This document shows, in pieces, positions 1-11,498 of a stretch of DNA of 64,000 nucleotides. This stretch comes from Fomitopsis serialis (Eukaryota; Basidiomycota; Agaricomycetes; Polyporales; Fomitopsidaceae): NCBI RefSeq assembly GCF_022376445.1, contig NW_025955031.1, positions 1 to 64,000 on the forward strand. The letters are read 5' to 3'. The translations under genes were made by a program, and so were the position numbers. Each line of letters starts with the position of its first letter. Position 1 is the first letter of the stretch. Below the pieces are notes generated by a model. It was given only the letters and a program-made list of their open reading frames with translations. It did no database searches and had not been told where the DNA came from.

Positions 1-61
1 TCTCGTCTATCCCCGAAAACTCTACATGTGGCCACCTACGACTCACTGGGCGGATACTTAG

Positions 62-1049
62 GTGGCTGCGCCATCTACAATGGCTACACTCCGACAGCTG
101 CGCGGCGTCATGGATGTAGGATTTATAGGAGGCTCGACCTACAGGAAGCTCTGCTGGCAATTGGGTTCTCAAGGTGAATATTTCTATCCGTATGTAGTCT
201 GAAATCCATGCTCAACGAGATCGTAGTATCAGAGGACTTTGACTACGTGTTCGCTGAATGCGGCCTCATTGCATATAAGAGAGGACTCAAACTGCCGCAC
301 GAACGCTTCGTCGATCTGATCGGCGAGGATCGTTACAAGAATTTAGTCAATTTCATTCTGCGGTACATCGCCGATATCGATATACCGATCAAGAGGTCAG
401 TGGTCTTCGGCTTACCATCTGAGCTCCCAATTGCTGACAGCGTGCCACATCTCAGAGGTACCTTTGTGGAATTTCGCGATGGACTGATCAATGTCTGTCC
501 GCAGGGACGCAACACGACGTCAGTTCAGAGTTGGGTCATTTGAGACCCGCGTACCGTCACTTATCTAGTCGTAGAACACAGGAGCAGGACATGTTCGACG
601 AGTATGACAAGGCTAGCTGTCTGCTGACATCGCCAAACACGTTGTAGCTCACGAACGACGACTAGGTCCATCAAGTACGCACCAAGATGATACAAGCGCT
701 CAAGGATGCGCTTCCTGCTTACAACCTTGTGTGCGCGATCGGAGGGCGCACATCCTTTGACGTTTTCCCGCGTGGATGGGACAAGACTTACGCACTCCGG
801 CATCTCGAGGGAGAAGGGTACAGCGAGATTCACTACTTCGGTGACAAGACGCACGAGGTATGTGATCTGACGTTTGTCGCCCCTCGTAGTCATATGTACA
901 GACAACATTTTCCTCAGGGTGGGAATGACTTTGAGATATTCCATGACCCGCGGATCATAGGACACACTGTGGATAGACCTGAAGATACAGGTCGGCAAAT
1001 AGAAGACCTCTTTCTCAAAGAAAAACAGTTTGGCGGTGGCCCAACCTGA
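62..1049 (+). CDS. SEC53: Phosphomannomutase (PMM/Sec53 family), 5' end missing
   Basis: Cytosolic phosphomannomutase interconverts mannose-6-phosphate and mannose-1-phosphate for GDP-mannose, N-glycan and GPI synthesis. The split reading contains family landmarks: MLNEIVVSEDFDYVFAE-like start of the cap region (208 on), DIDIPIKR then GTFVEFRDG across an intron, FDEYDK, IGGRTSFDVFPRGWDKTY, FGDKTHE and, after a further intron, GGNDFEIF and IGHTV. The stop is at 1047-1049. Exon limits seen: 62-173, 198-392 or so, and three later exons; the intron after FDEYDK has a GC donor. The catalytic DxDGT motif would lie in an exon left of the window. The usual GGSD motif reads GGST (about 134-145), and the junction near 173/198 is one base out of frame, so this could be a diverged copy or carry a sequence error. 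Identity is strong; functionality is less sure. Confidence 0.85.
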
Positions 1050-1664
1050 CGTATCAATGCCCGTGTACAGTACCCATCTGCTCTACGGAAAGAGGAAGAA
1101 ATATGAGTTTGCCATCATCATTCCGTCAAGCACTCAAGCACTCTCAATTGACGTGGGTATCGGGCCGCGCTTGCCAATGCCCTCAGTGTTATTCCTCGGT
1201 CTGTCTGGCGAAGAACTGCAACTCGTTGACCTTCCCAACCGAAATGGATCCAGTGCACAGCTACCCACTACACACACCTCTGACCCTTTTGTAAGACATC
1301 ATGCAACGCATGTGAACTCTGAGTGCACGATGTGCCTCATCACGGTGATGTGGGTTGTACAGGTGATTTACAGGGCTCGATGCTGATGAGTACAGGTCGA
1401 GGCAACGACAGTACAACCTTCTGTGTAACTCCAACGTGTCAATGTGTTCTGACAGCAGTGCACGGCTGCCTGTAGCGTAGCATCCAAGTCGATGACAATA
1501 CGTGGAGCAGCTCAGTATCGACCTCAATGTCACGGACGAGTATGTAGTTTCGGTACAAGATTCCGCCAATCTTACAACATCGCCCACATACTCCATACAC
1601 AAGTACTAATCAGCAGTCCATCCCATCTCAAATTATCCATAAATACTCCACCCAACTTTCAGCA
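1050..1664. other. Convergent intergenic region
   Basis: This lies between the 3' ends of the phosphomannomutase gene and the CUE-domain gene. Open frames here are short and look like nothing I recognise; I see no repeat or RNA gene. Confidence 0.5.
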
Positions 1665-3324
1665 TTAACGCTTCCCTTCGCCCTCCTCAAACGGGTTCTC
1701 CACATACTCCAGCTCGTCCTCGCTCTCCTGGCGCTGCATCGCCCCCGCGCCGGTGGTCGACTGCGGTATCAGCAGCGACACGGGGCGTTTCGGGAGCAGT
1801 CCGAGTTTCGCTGTCAACGCCACGCGGCTGTGAGCATACGTTCTTGTGGCTTTCAGGAACAGGCACGGGCGCGAGTGTAAGACATGCCGGGTAGGGGTAG
1901 GGCAGAACGGCATGGAACGGCTGGAATACAAGGCTTACCTGCGTCGATGGGGCTACCGGTAGACGTCCGCGGCGGCTGGGGGACCTCACCTGAGGGACGG
2001 GGCGAAGACATCGATATCCGGCTTGTCGCTGGTGGGCTCGACGTGCGGGCGCCTGGCGTCGAAGGTAGAGATGCTACGAAGTGCCCCCAAGTCAATTCGG
2101 CATCACGGATAATGCAGTTGGCGGGCTCACCAGTAGAACCAACGTCGTATCCCCGGACGTCAGTGCTTGACTGGGGCTGCTGGTTGTACAGTGCGGCCGG
2201 CGGTGTTTGCACGTCGTACGGGGCGTTAGGGTTGTTGGAGCCGTAATATTGCTGTGCGACGGCCTGCGATGCTGTGTGTCGGTCGACCTGCGATGAAGAA
2301 GCGGGGCCCCTCTGGCTGGTCTGATTGACTGGGGGTTGGCCCGACCTGATCTTCACATGAGCACTTGAAGGAGCCTGCTGAATGTATGCGCACCGTTGGT
2401 TGTATTGTTCGTTCAACTCTGTGATCTTCGCTTTCGCCTTTGTGACGATCGAGCTGAACGTCCGTTTACCACCTACCCAGCACGTTGCACGTCAGTCGAC
2501 CAGTCGCAAATGAAACTAGAACATGCTACGGAGAAATCAAGGACTCACTTTCAGCCATCTTGCCCAGTGTCTCCTGGAACTCCTGGAGGTCGCCGCGCTC
2601 GTTCCCCGTCACGTACTGCTGTTGCTGCTGCTGTGGTCCCTGAGGTCCCTGCTGCCTTGGTTGATAAGGCACGTCATTCCTCCGAGGCCATGACTGGCCC
2701 GACGCGTGCTGCTGCTGCTGATCCTCCAAAGCAAGCTGCCGAGCGAGCTGCTCGTCGAGGGCGAGGTCGTGGTGTTGCTGAAACACGACACGGATCAGGA
2801 ACATATAGCATAGCCACAGTGAAGAAAACGTACAGGCTGCTCGTGAGTGGCGGACGATACGTAGTCCGGATCGCTCATCCCCAGCAAGACATCGATCGCG
2901 CTGTCTTGATCGTAGTTGACGGACTCGAGCACGGACTGGCTATATGCACGCGAGTGGTCAGAGCTTCGCGCGTAGTCGAGCATGAAGGTTGCATACAGGA
3001 TAAGAGTATCGAAATCCGGGAACATCCCTCGCAGCAACGCGACTTGCGGATGCTCATTCTCCGTCGGGGCGGGTGCTTCGGGACCATGCTCGGTCGACGG
3101 AGCTACGGATGCTTCAGCGCGAGAATCAAGGCGAGGTGGCAGTTCAGGAGTCTCCTCGTCTCCACCAGGGTCAGCGCCCAGGTTGAGTGAGGTATCTGTG
3201 GCGGTTGCTGAGGCATCTGGCGGGATGTTTCACGCGTCAATGCCACCATTGCAGTGCAGCGATCGAATGGAGATGCCGCACCATGCGTAGCTGGGTGTTC
3301 TTGGGAGCTTGCGTCGCCCGACAT
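1665..3324 (-). CDS. CUE-domain ubiquitin-binding protein (Cue5-like)
   Basis: Proteins of this type bind ubiquitin through a CUE domain and in yeast act as ubiquitin-Atg8 adaptors for autophagy. The start is the ATG at 3322-3324. After an acidic, Pro/Glu-rich N-terminal part comes the CUE motif LLRGMFPDFDTLIL (about 2999-3040) with the second half YDQDSAIDVLLGM. Exon 2 starts QHHDLALDEQLARQLALE, then runs into Gln-rich tracts (QQQQQQ near 2620), a helical stretch GKRTFSSIVTKAKAKI and a long Pro/Ser/Gln region. The C-terminal exon carries LGLLPKRPVSL and ends ELEYVENPFEEGEGKR, which I know as the conserved tail of basidiomycete Cue5-like proteins. The first about 50 residues are in another frame from the acidic part, so either a short intron or a one-base error lies near 3190-3230. 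Family assignment is firm; the exact exon plan is not. Confidence 0.82.
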
Positions 3325-4109
3325 GGTGGTAGATTGAGGTGAAGCTTGGGGCGGCGCAGAATGATAGATCGCTTCAAATAGGTGTTGTAGCGGACTGCGC
3401 GGCAGTCTGCGCGGCGTTGCGCAGCGCGCGGACTCGACTCCCGCGAGATCGCGCCGTGACGCGTGACCGGTTTAATTGATCCGCCTCAGAGTTCCACTAT
3501 TACAGTAGTTCACTGACTTCCTTAACTTACCATCTAACGAAGTTACTTACTCACTTATTGATTGGCATACTAATCCTAAGCGACTTACTTATGATTCTTC
3601 TAATGACTGTACTATACGTGTCATATATCATACTACCGCTACCATCTACACTTTGGTCAAGGTCGGCATGTCGGGAAGTCCTAAGAATCCTGACCGAACA
3701 AATCGTTGAAGAGGTCGGCGAGTGTACGTGTTCTATATTATATGCCAATCACAGTTTGACGTACTAGATGTTGCATACATACTGTACGCGTACTCTAGAG
3801 ACATCTGACCCAAGTCCCGTTTACATACGTCGTAGTGCTCAACGTCTAACAAAGGGATGACCGAGCCACGTACCTTTCAATTGCGTCTTTAATGGGACAG
3901 CAGCTCCAGTTCATGCGGAGTGAAGCGTGTAGTACATGTCGAAGTGACCTTATAGATCACCTCCGAGATCCATTGGCAGTGGTTTGTACGACATCAGGAG
4001 AGGTAATGTTTCCGACAGCGGTTACGACCTGGCCTGCCACCGCAGCCGCGTACAGCAGTAGTCAATGGAGTCAGCGTTCCGCAGGAATGATTTTATTAGG
4101 TTTGAACGT
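3325..4109. other. Intergenic region with CUE-gene promoter side
   Basis: The first about 150 bases are GC-rich (CGCG-dense around 3400-3470) and probably hold the promoter of the minus-strand CUE gene. The rest is AT-richer and shows no convincing gene. Confidence 0.4.
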
Positions 4110-4900
4110 ACTCACTAAGATCTGCGTGGGGTCGAAACGCAGCTGGTTCTCGCATGGGCCCTGCACTGGACGCCTGAAGATGAAAAAAAAAACTCCAGAC
4201 AGAGTATCTGTATCTCTCTACAATGTCTCCCTGCAGCCCCGCACCACTGACATCAAACACAACACTTGTGCTCTTTGGTGGCTCTACGACTACGCAGGCG
4301 TTCGCGGCGAGCACAGCTCACCGAGTGCACATATGTATACCAGGGACAGCTGCTCACCCAAGATGTTACTGCACCGCCTGAAACGCCCGCCATACTAAAG
4401 GACACTGATGATCAGTACCACAAAGCTCACTTTGAACATAATACTGACGTAAACATACCAGCGACCTAATAGGGACTGCCTTGTAGCGATCAGTAAGTGA
4501 ACGCAAAACGTTCAGCTTAGCAGAGCTGACTGAGGACCCATCATTTGTGACACTGCAGCTGCACTGGCTGAAGCCCACGATTGCGCAGACCCGTACCTCC
4601 ATGTGGCTGTTCAAACGTTCAAACTCCACACTTCCGGCACCGGCGCCGAGTAGGAGCAAGCTAACGTTGTAATGATAGTGAGAACACGAGGTACGTTGCC
4701 TGGTAGGCAAACTTACACGCCACGGTAATCATTTGGCTCAGCTTGTCTTTGGATTGGGCCACATCCGTAGGCCCGTATCCGGGTCGCTGCGTGCGCAGTA
4801 CATAGACAGAAATGAGATGCCAGGAAGGAGTAGGACACCGCAGCACAATGCATGACGTTGAACAGCGAGCGTCGCAGAGTTGAGAATTCGCCAACATGCC
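4110..4900 (-). CDS. Possible uncharacterised multi-exon gene
   Basis: I do not recognise this gene. On the minus strand several short stretches look coding and are bounded by plausible splice sites: a segment with GYGPTDVAQSKDKLSQMI (about 4735-4790) followed by a GTAAGT donor, then a segment with LLLLGAGAGSVEFERLNSHM (about 4600-4660) followed by a GTACGG donor, then one with VLRSLTDRYKAVPIR (about 4470-4515), and last VQGPCENQLRFDPTQIL (about 4125-4175) before another donor. No complete frame can be joined by eye. It may be an intact gene with many introns or a decaying one. Function unknown. Confidence 0.3.
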
Positions 4901-5190
4901 ACAGACGAACTCTGCTATGTGATCTGGACAAGTACCGCTAGCGGGGCTTTATTAGAGCAACTTGGCGTTGCAGCAATTTCAATGCATGGTCAAGGAAGAC
5001 GGTGGTAGAGGACGCGCATGCCTGAGGTTCGAGGAGGCCAATGGCAAAAGGAGACTGCGGGCGGAGCCAGGAGCAAAGACGGGCCCGACTCGGAGGGAAA
5101 CGCGACAGAACGCGACATGTCACAAGAAGGTCACGCGTGACGGACCGCGTCAGGGACGCGTCGTCGTCGTGAACGTTGAACGTGAACAAG

Positions 5191-5218
5191 ACGTCCGAGA
5201 CCCAACGTCCGAGACCCA
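5191..5218. repeat. Tandem 14-bp direct repeat
   Basis: Two exact copies of acgtccgagaccca (5191-5204 and 5205-5218), followed by the start of a third. It sits about 45 bases upstream of a TATA-like box, in a stretch rich in ACGCG elements, so it may be part of a promoter. Confidence 0.7.
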
Positions 5219-5262
5219 ACGTCGACCTATCACTTCCGACTTTTCCATCCCTAACTTCTGGG

Positions 5263-5270
5263 TATAAAAA
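5263..5270 (+). promoter_or_regulatory. TATA-like box without a visible gene
   Basis: The motif tataaaaa stands downstream of ACGCGT/GACGCG clusters (5100-5160) and the tandem repeat, and is followed by a pyrimidine-rich stretch (5310-5330), as in fungal core promoters. No convincing open frame starts within 150 bases downstream. Confidence 0.4.
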
Positions 5271-5299
5271 ATAACGAGGTGCTAGACTGTTTGCTACTG

Positions 5300-6705
5300 A
5301 TACGACTGCATTTTCACCTCTCTTGTACCACTGCCAGTGTAGTATTGACTGGGCCAACTTGACGCGACTCGCAGGGAATTTGGCTTATGGCTACATAAGG
5401 TCGGTCACTGCTTCCTTTCCGTGGGCGAGTACTTGTAAACGCTGATAACTACGATGTGCCGCGCGCAGTCGTCCACTATCAGCCGTTTTCTAGACTCGCC
5501 GCCGAGCCGCCGTCGCCCTCTGCAATCCATAATCGAAACCCGTCAATCCTTTTTTTAAAATGGTCCGAGCTCATACGGCATGCATGAAGTGAATGTTGTC
5601 AGGAAGGCATAAGGCGGCGTGAACGTCAGGCACATCCGTGATAGTCTTGGGTCTTCCGAGCTATTGCCTCGTGGTCTTACCCCGACGGGTCGATGGCAAG
5701 GGTCGTGGCAGGTACGCGAGTCCCCTTGTCGGTTGCTCCGTGCAAGTACGGTCGTGATATCAAAGCCTGCGGGTACGTAGGCATGGCGCAATGGTCCATT
5801 CGCACGTACTATTTGGGGAGTATGGCCCAATGCTACCGTTGTCTAATGCGATGTTGTTAACGCTCCAATAGAGATTTCACAACGCCTCAATCGACGGCTC
5901 GCCAACGTGGGTTCCGTTCTACGTGCATGCATGGTCCGGTGAGTGTCCGCCAAGTTCGCACTGGAAGCAACGCAGGTCCGAGTCGCATAAGGTTCACGCG
6001 CACGCAGGCAGCTATTTCCTTTTTCCAGGTTGCCAGCCAGTTGACACGGACTGAGATTCAGCACACGGTTCAGGCTCTTCGAGCTGCCAATCGACGCAAC
6101 TTCGTGGAAGAGCGGAGTCGTAGCACAGCGCCGCGGCCGCACTTGTCACTGTACGGCGTAGGCCCGTCACGATGTGACTACAACCGTGCTGCCGCTTCGG
6201 CCGTGGATATCTCACGAATCCCAGTTTGGCAAGTCGTATTGTGTGAGTGTTCCTGATTCGAGCATCCTTGTTCTTTGCAAGGGGCCCTCGTTGCGAACGA
6301 CACCGAGCAATTTTCGATGCGCCCGTTCTGATTTGCTGGCCCATACAACGGGGCGGCTCTGAACAACGAGGCCCGTCGATCGAAACCCCGACCCTTCGCG
6401 GAAGCAAATTGAGTCTGTTTCAGGAACGTTCTTCCGAGGCGACGATGGGACCCATACTCGCCTACACTGGATCACGCTAACGTACGGCAGGCTCCAACGT
6501 GGCGTCGCCGGGCCCCTTCCCGTTGTATTCTGCTACGCGGTCACCATGGCCTGGACAACGGACTTGACGTGTGTCGTGGCTGTGAGGTGTGACCTCAGTT
6601 GGCCTACTCATCTATTAGAAGCACAGACATCATGATGCTCCATCATACTCTTTAAAGCAGGCCGGCCTCTGCGATCCTTTGCTCTCCTCACTCTTCCATG
6701 AGACT
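5300..6705. other. Region without an assignable gene
   Basis: Both strands carry overlapping open frames of 60-130 codons between about 5550 and 6480, but none shows a family motif and they mutually overlap, as expected from moderately GC-rich non-coding or decayed DNA. The part just before 6706 is pyrimidine-rich and probably holds the leader of the next gene. Confidence 0.4.
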
Positions 6706-8555
6706 ATGGCTCTCAAGAGATACCTCAGCACTCTCGTGTTCCCCACCTCTCCTCGTCGTTCTCGTACAGCGTCCAGTGAATCGCCAGTCAGCGCGCGCTC
6801 GCCCATCGAGGACCTGCGGGACTTTTGGAAAGCGACTTTCGAAGAGTCACTCAAGCAAGGCGAGAGGTACAGGGAGGACGCACTGGCTCGCATGCGTGCG
6901 CAGCGGGGGCTACTCTCCGACGCAGAGGTATGGGATCTGCAGACCATGAACGACGGGTACGTTGAGCTCACACGATACTACGACTTCCGAGTTTCACCTG
7001 CTTTTCCACAGGCTTGTGGTGGAACGAGACGATCTCTCGGACTTTGCCCAGAGCCCGGAGAGGCTGAGCTTTGAGGTCGTTTCACGAGCATCCCGATACA
7101 AGTCTCGCGCCCAGTCCCTGTACTCGGAAGTGAGGGTGAGCAGCACCTCGGCACTGCGTTGCGACTCGACTCTGACACTATCGATGCAGGAGGTCGTCCG
7201 GCGCTCCCGGGCCAGTATCGAGAGCGCCCAGATGAGAGCTTCCGAGTACAGGCACGCGGAGCAACGAGGGGCAGTCACCAGACACGCAGACGTTTCTGAC
7301 AGCCTTCCGTGTACGTCCAGCCCCCCATTCCACCTCAGGGACCGGATGCTCACAACCTCGGTGTTTGATAGGTGGAAGTTCGGCTATACATAGCCGTTCA
7401 CAGCAGCGCGCCGAGGGCCACTATGCCGGAGCGGAACTCTGCGGTTCGCCGCCGGCATGCAACTCTTCCTCGTCTTCGTCCTCCTACAGTCGTTTCCCCC
7501 TTGCCTCTTCCGACAGACATGCGGCTCTCATTGGCTCCGTGTCGAAACCACACGGATCATCATGGGAAACCACGATTGACGATGAGAATTATGGTGCGCC
7601 GTGTTCCGTCATGTTGCCACTGTCTAGCATCGGCCTGACAACCGTGCATCGCTGTCTAGGCATCCGACAGGTATCCTCAGGTCCTGGTACCAATGAAACC
7701 ATCCTTCCGAGGTCTGAGAAGCAAGGGGTCGACATTGGCCAATGGGCAGCGGATATCGGAAAGCATATGGGCGGTGTGGCCCAGAGACGTGGTGCATACG
7801 AGCGGCGCTCAACTCAATCAGACTTGTCGGAACTGTCAGAGTTCTCGCCCGGCCCACCTACACCGCACTCCTCGCCGCAGTCCTCTCCACCCTCGGCGGA
7901 CTTGTCTACGTCTCCTGCCTTCCTCAAAAAGCTCGACGATGCCCTGAAAGGTCTCAACGTCTCCCTCACAGGTCAGGGTCCTACCTTGGAAGCGTCATTC
8001 GTATTAGTCACTGATCCGTTAACTTATACAGGTCTCGATGTGGGATCTGTCGAAGATCACAGCCAAGTGTTCGTGGACACGTCGTTCACGATGCACCGAA
8101 CGTCTCCCACTCATCTCCTAAGCCGTGGCAAGACGCACATGCTTCGCGGACCCAGGGATCCCATTCGGGCGACGCAGTCGCAGCTCAACCCCGTATTACC
8201 GCTTCCGTTCCGCCCCGTGCCTGACCTTAGACGTGCTGCAAGCCAGCCTCAGTTGCAGTCGCGGGCCCCGCGCGAGCGACTCCCGGTGCTATTCACGCGG
8301 GAGGACATTGAGGCGCTCCGAGTCATGACGAGCGACCTCGCATCGTCGACCAGTCCTCCCACGGATGACGACGAAGACATTGAGGACGAGGAGGATCTCT
8401 TCAAGGACGATTGCACGGTGGAGACGGCATCTGTCGTCGTGCAACCATATGGCCATTCTCGCGCCAACACTACAGATCGCCCTATCATTTGTTCGCCTGA
8501 AGGGTTTCCGCTCAGGACGCCACCCTTGAACTGGTTCGAGGGCGTCAAGTATTAA
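6706..8555 (+). CDS. Uncharacterised coiled-coil / Ser-Pro-rich acidic protein
   Basis: I do not recognise a domain. The start chosen is the ATG at 6706 (MALKRYLS). Exons resolve as 6706-6956, 7012-about 7129, 7190-7310, 7372 to about 7970 and 8033-8555, with phases that join. The N-terminal about 150 residues are rich in Glu/Arg/Lys and look helical (LRDFWKATFEESLKQGERYR; RRSRASIESAQMRASEYRH). Then come a run of seven Ser (near 7470), a Ser/Pro-rich part (SEFSPGPPTPHSSPQSSPPS), and an acidic cluster DDDEDIEDEEDLFKDD near 8370-8410. The last putative intron (about 7971-8032) is 63-64 nt and nearly frame-neutral, so it may be retained. The protein is about 540 residues, probably soluble. Confidence 0.7.
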
Positions 8556-9005
8556 CGAATTCTCTGGGTGTTGGACTGGAGACTCACTTTGCATGAAACA
8601 TTGGTTTTTATCTCGCTGTCATATAGCTCTCGTTACGCTCTATCATGCTCTGCTCACGACACACTCACTACCCTCTTGGAAGATACTGTATTCACAAACC
8701 ACAAATTCTTTAACTGTAACATCCTGTAGTAGGCATCTGTATCGTTAACATTGAGTCTTGATTCGATACCTTTCTTTACCACGTAATAGACGCAACCTGT
8801 ATCATTCATGGTCCGGATACAACCCTACGCCGGAATCTACTGTCGTTCTCCCGCGGTCATGAATCAAGAGACTCACGTCTACCTCTGTCAGAAGATGTCG
8901 CGGTGTATCACTCCCAATTCCCACCGCACATAGTTGAGTTGCCGGAGAGGACGCGCAAAAGGACATTGATTGTCAGCCTTCCATTAAGTTATCCTATGAC
9001 AGTGA
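8556..9005. other. Convergent 3' flanks
   Basis: Lies between the stop of the coiled-coil gene and the stop of VMA16. AT-rich, no open frame of note, no recognisable RNA. Confidence 0.5.
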
Positions 9006-10009
9006 TCACAAGTCGACGTATCGATGCACGTAGGGCGATGCGACAGCGGGCGCCACTGGCACGGTTCCTCCGCCCTTGAATTCATTCGCTTGGCTAATCA
9101 TGAGCAGTCCGACTGCAAGGGATACACACGTAAGCATCTCAGAAGACGAATTCAAGGAGTGGTGGAGACGTACCGATGAGCCCGAAGAGACCCATGATGC
9201 TCCCGAATACCTCCACGATGAGGATCTTCACGAACAAGTCCGGGTCGGCGGCATCGGCCAGTGCAGCCGTCGACCCAGTGATGCCCACACAGACGCCGCA
9301 CAGGAGGTTGCACGCGCCTACGGTGAGCCCTCCCCAGAAAAGCGCATAGCCTGCAGATGGGCCGCGGATGTTTAGAGAATGTACGGGCGGTGTCAATGCA
9401 CGAGATCATACCGGTGAAGTAGTTCTCGCGGGTATAGAGCTCCGCCTCGGGAACGTTCGTAATCTTCGCGGAGTAGACAATGCCAATGATCTGTGTGGTG
9501 TAAGGAGAGGGACAGGATCATGTTGCGAGCAAGCAAACTTACGACACCGTAGATGGCCACGACTTCACAGAAGATGATACTGGACAGGTGAGTCAGGCGA
9601 CTGCGTCGTCCATCGGAATGGAATTGCATACCTGATGAGGTTCTTAGTTCGGATCCGGGGAGCCCGAACGCCCCCACCAAGGATGGACGACCCGGTAATG
9701 AAAATACCCCTACGAGGCGAGGTAAGGTGAGCCCAACTGCGAAGTATCAGACAACGAGCGCACCATCCAGCGCCCAGCACGCTCAAGCCAATGCAAAGGC
9801 CGATGCCGGTCGCCGCCCAAGCATATGGGCTTGTCTCTTCCAAGAAACGGCCGACATTGAAGGCCTCACCGGAACCTGAGTATCATGCTCAGCACCGCTC
9901 GCGGTACAGCTGCGATACGCGTACTCACCAGTGAAGAGAAGGTAGAGGCCTATTATAGTCACCAAAAGGTTGGCAGACCATAAGTGTAGTATGAAGTCAA
10001 CACGCCCAT
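9006..10009 (-). CDS. VMA16: V-type ATPase proteolipid subunit c'' (VMA16)
   Basis: Membrane Vo subunit that forms the rotor ring with c and c' and carries protons across vacuolar and Golgi membranes. Read on the minus strand: [13 protein letters not shown] (first membrane helix), [109 protein letters not shown], and a hydrophilic tail ending YVHRYVDL (stop 9006-9008). The proton-carrying Glu is in [11 protein letters not shown]. At least six short introns. The best start is the ATG at 10007-10009 ([11 protein letters not shown]), but this frame meets the first helix one base out, at a run of four T near 9966-9969. One more T would join them, so I read it as a base-calling error. Confidence 0.9.
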
Positions 10010-10167
10010 CGTGGCGGGCAGCGTTCAAAGGGTGTGGTGGTCGCTGTGCTCGCCGGCGGTGACGAGGGCCGCAGGGCACGTGCATAGTTCGGCCGTTTGC
10101 GAGCGCTGGGTCCCGCTTGTGGCGGGACATGTTCGCGCCGCGCTTGTCTGCAGAGACCAATGTAACC
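10010..10167. promoter_or_regulatory. Shared promoter between VMA16 and ARL3
   Basis: The two start codons diverge with 158 bases between them, so the genes must share or abut promoter elements. The stretch is very GC-rich and has no obvious TATA box. A longer upstream frame for VMA16 exists but would start inside the ARL3 initiation codon, so I did not use it. Confidence 0.5.
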
Positions 10168-11072
10168 ATGTATCATCTCCTCAAAGGGTTCTACGAATAT
10201 TTCACTAGGTTCGTGCTGTGTGTTCCGTGAACGCAAACTGCAGCTTAAACCTCATAGAAAGGAGGAGTTCTCGGTGATTATCCTTGGCCTTGATGGCGCT
10301 GGCAAGACAGTACGCGTTTACCACACTTGTCTCGTATCAAATCCCTAACGAGATTCCTCAGACATTGCTGGAGAAGATCAAGACCCTATACAGTGACACT
10401 CCAGGCCTTCCTTCGGACAAGATCGCGCCGACAGTCGGTCAGAACAGTACGTATATACTTCGCAAGTGTCGGTGGCATAAGTGACGTTGGCAGTGTAGTG
10501 GGTAAGATAACGTTACCGTCTACCATCCTGCAGTTCTGGGACCTGGGCGGTCAAAGGGGTATTCGCTCCATATGGCACCGTTACTACGATGATTGCCATG
10601 CTGTCGTCTTCGTCCTGGACGCCCAGGACCGAGAGAGATTGGGCGAAGGCTGGGAAGTATTCGGTACGTGTCTTTCGCATCGCTGCCCCGACTGTTGCTG
10701 TGTGCTCATGCTGAGCAAGGGTCCTAAGACAACGTCCTTTCAAATCCCAAGATCCTCGGTGTTCCGTTGCTGCTGCTCGCGAACAAGCAGGACAGCCCGC
10801 ACAGCCTCTCCGTCGAAGAGATCCGCAATGACTACGAAGAATGGTATCGGAGTAAACAGGATGCGGCTCGTCGGAGGTATGGGGATGAGATTGAGTTAGA
10901 ACACCGCAGAGACCGGATGGCGAGTCTCGATGTAATGGGCATATCCGCACTGGAAGGGTGAGTATGGCTCCTGTATGTGGTGCGAGATGTTGACTCCGTC
11001 ACAAGGACCGGCGTCCGAGCAGCGGTGGACTGGCTGTTCATCGAGTACAGAATAGTTGCCGAAGGTGAGTAG
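10168..11072 (+). CDS. ARL3: ARF-related small GTPase ARL3/ARFRP1
   Basis: Golgi small GTPase; in yeast Arl3p is N-terminally acetylated, docks on Sys1 and recruits Arl1. The start MYHLLKGFYEYF lacks the Gly2 of myristoylated ARFs, as in this subfamily. Visible motifs: GLDGAGKT (P-loop, from about 10281), PTVGQN (switch I), WDLGGQ (switch II), NKQD (guanine base) and SALEG near the end. Introns interrupt after TR, after KT, after QN, after VF and after EG. The literal frame ends at 11070-11072. The tail expected for the family (WLFIRVQNS, then a stop) is present one base out of frame from about 11040, with its stop at 11066-11068, so a single base is probably missing near 11038-11042. Confidence 0.9.
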
Positions 11073-11498
11073 CATTGTGTGTGCGAGGTTGGGCAATCTG
11101 ACAGGCAGTACAGGGATGAGCAAACAGACGGTAGATAACTTTGCTCGCGCACAAGCATACATACCTGCTACTTCACTCTCAGCCACGAAGGACTTGCCAG
11201 TGGACGACGGTTATTTCTTAGCTGTGACTTCATCTCCAGAGTGTTGCATGCTACAGAATGAATACTACATGTTTATCTGTTTCGTGTACTTACTACATGC
11301 TATGTAATTGAGCGTTTGAACGCGTGCGGTCAGAACGCTGAGGCTATGACTGCGCCTCAAAGGGGTCGCTGCGCAGGCGCTTGCGACTCAACCGTGACAC
11401 GCTATACGTCTCGTCCTCGGTTCTGAGCTCACTGCTCACAGAAGACACGGGTCGTGCGAGTGTCTATCTTTGAACGGAAAACCAGCTCATAGGCATGC
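11073..11498. other. Intergenic region before the CLC gene
   Basis: No convincing gene seen. It contains the ARL3 3' flank and presumably the CLC promoter; start signals for the next gene are ambiguous. Confidence 0.4.

Noticed and set aside
4938..5357. 139-codon minus-strand frame
   Set aside because: Covers the promoter-like stretch with tandem repeat and TATA box; its residues reflect the repeat and no motif is present.
9783..10169. VMA16 start at the upstream ATG (10169)
   Set aside because: That ATG overlaps the ARL3 start codon on the other strand and gives a non-conserved Arg/His-rich leader; [11 protein letters not shown] at 10009 fits the family better.
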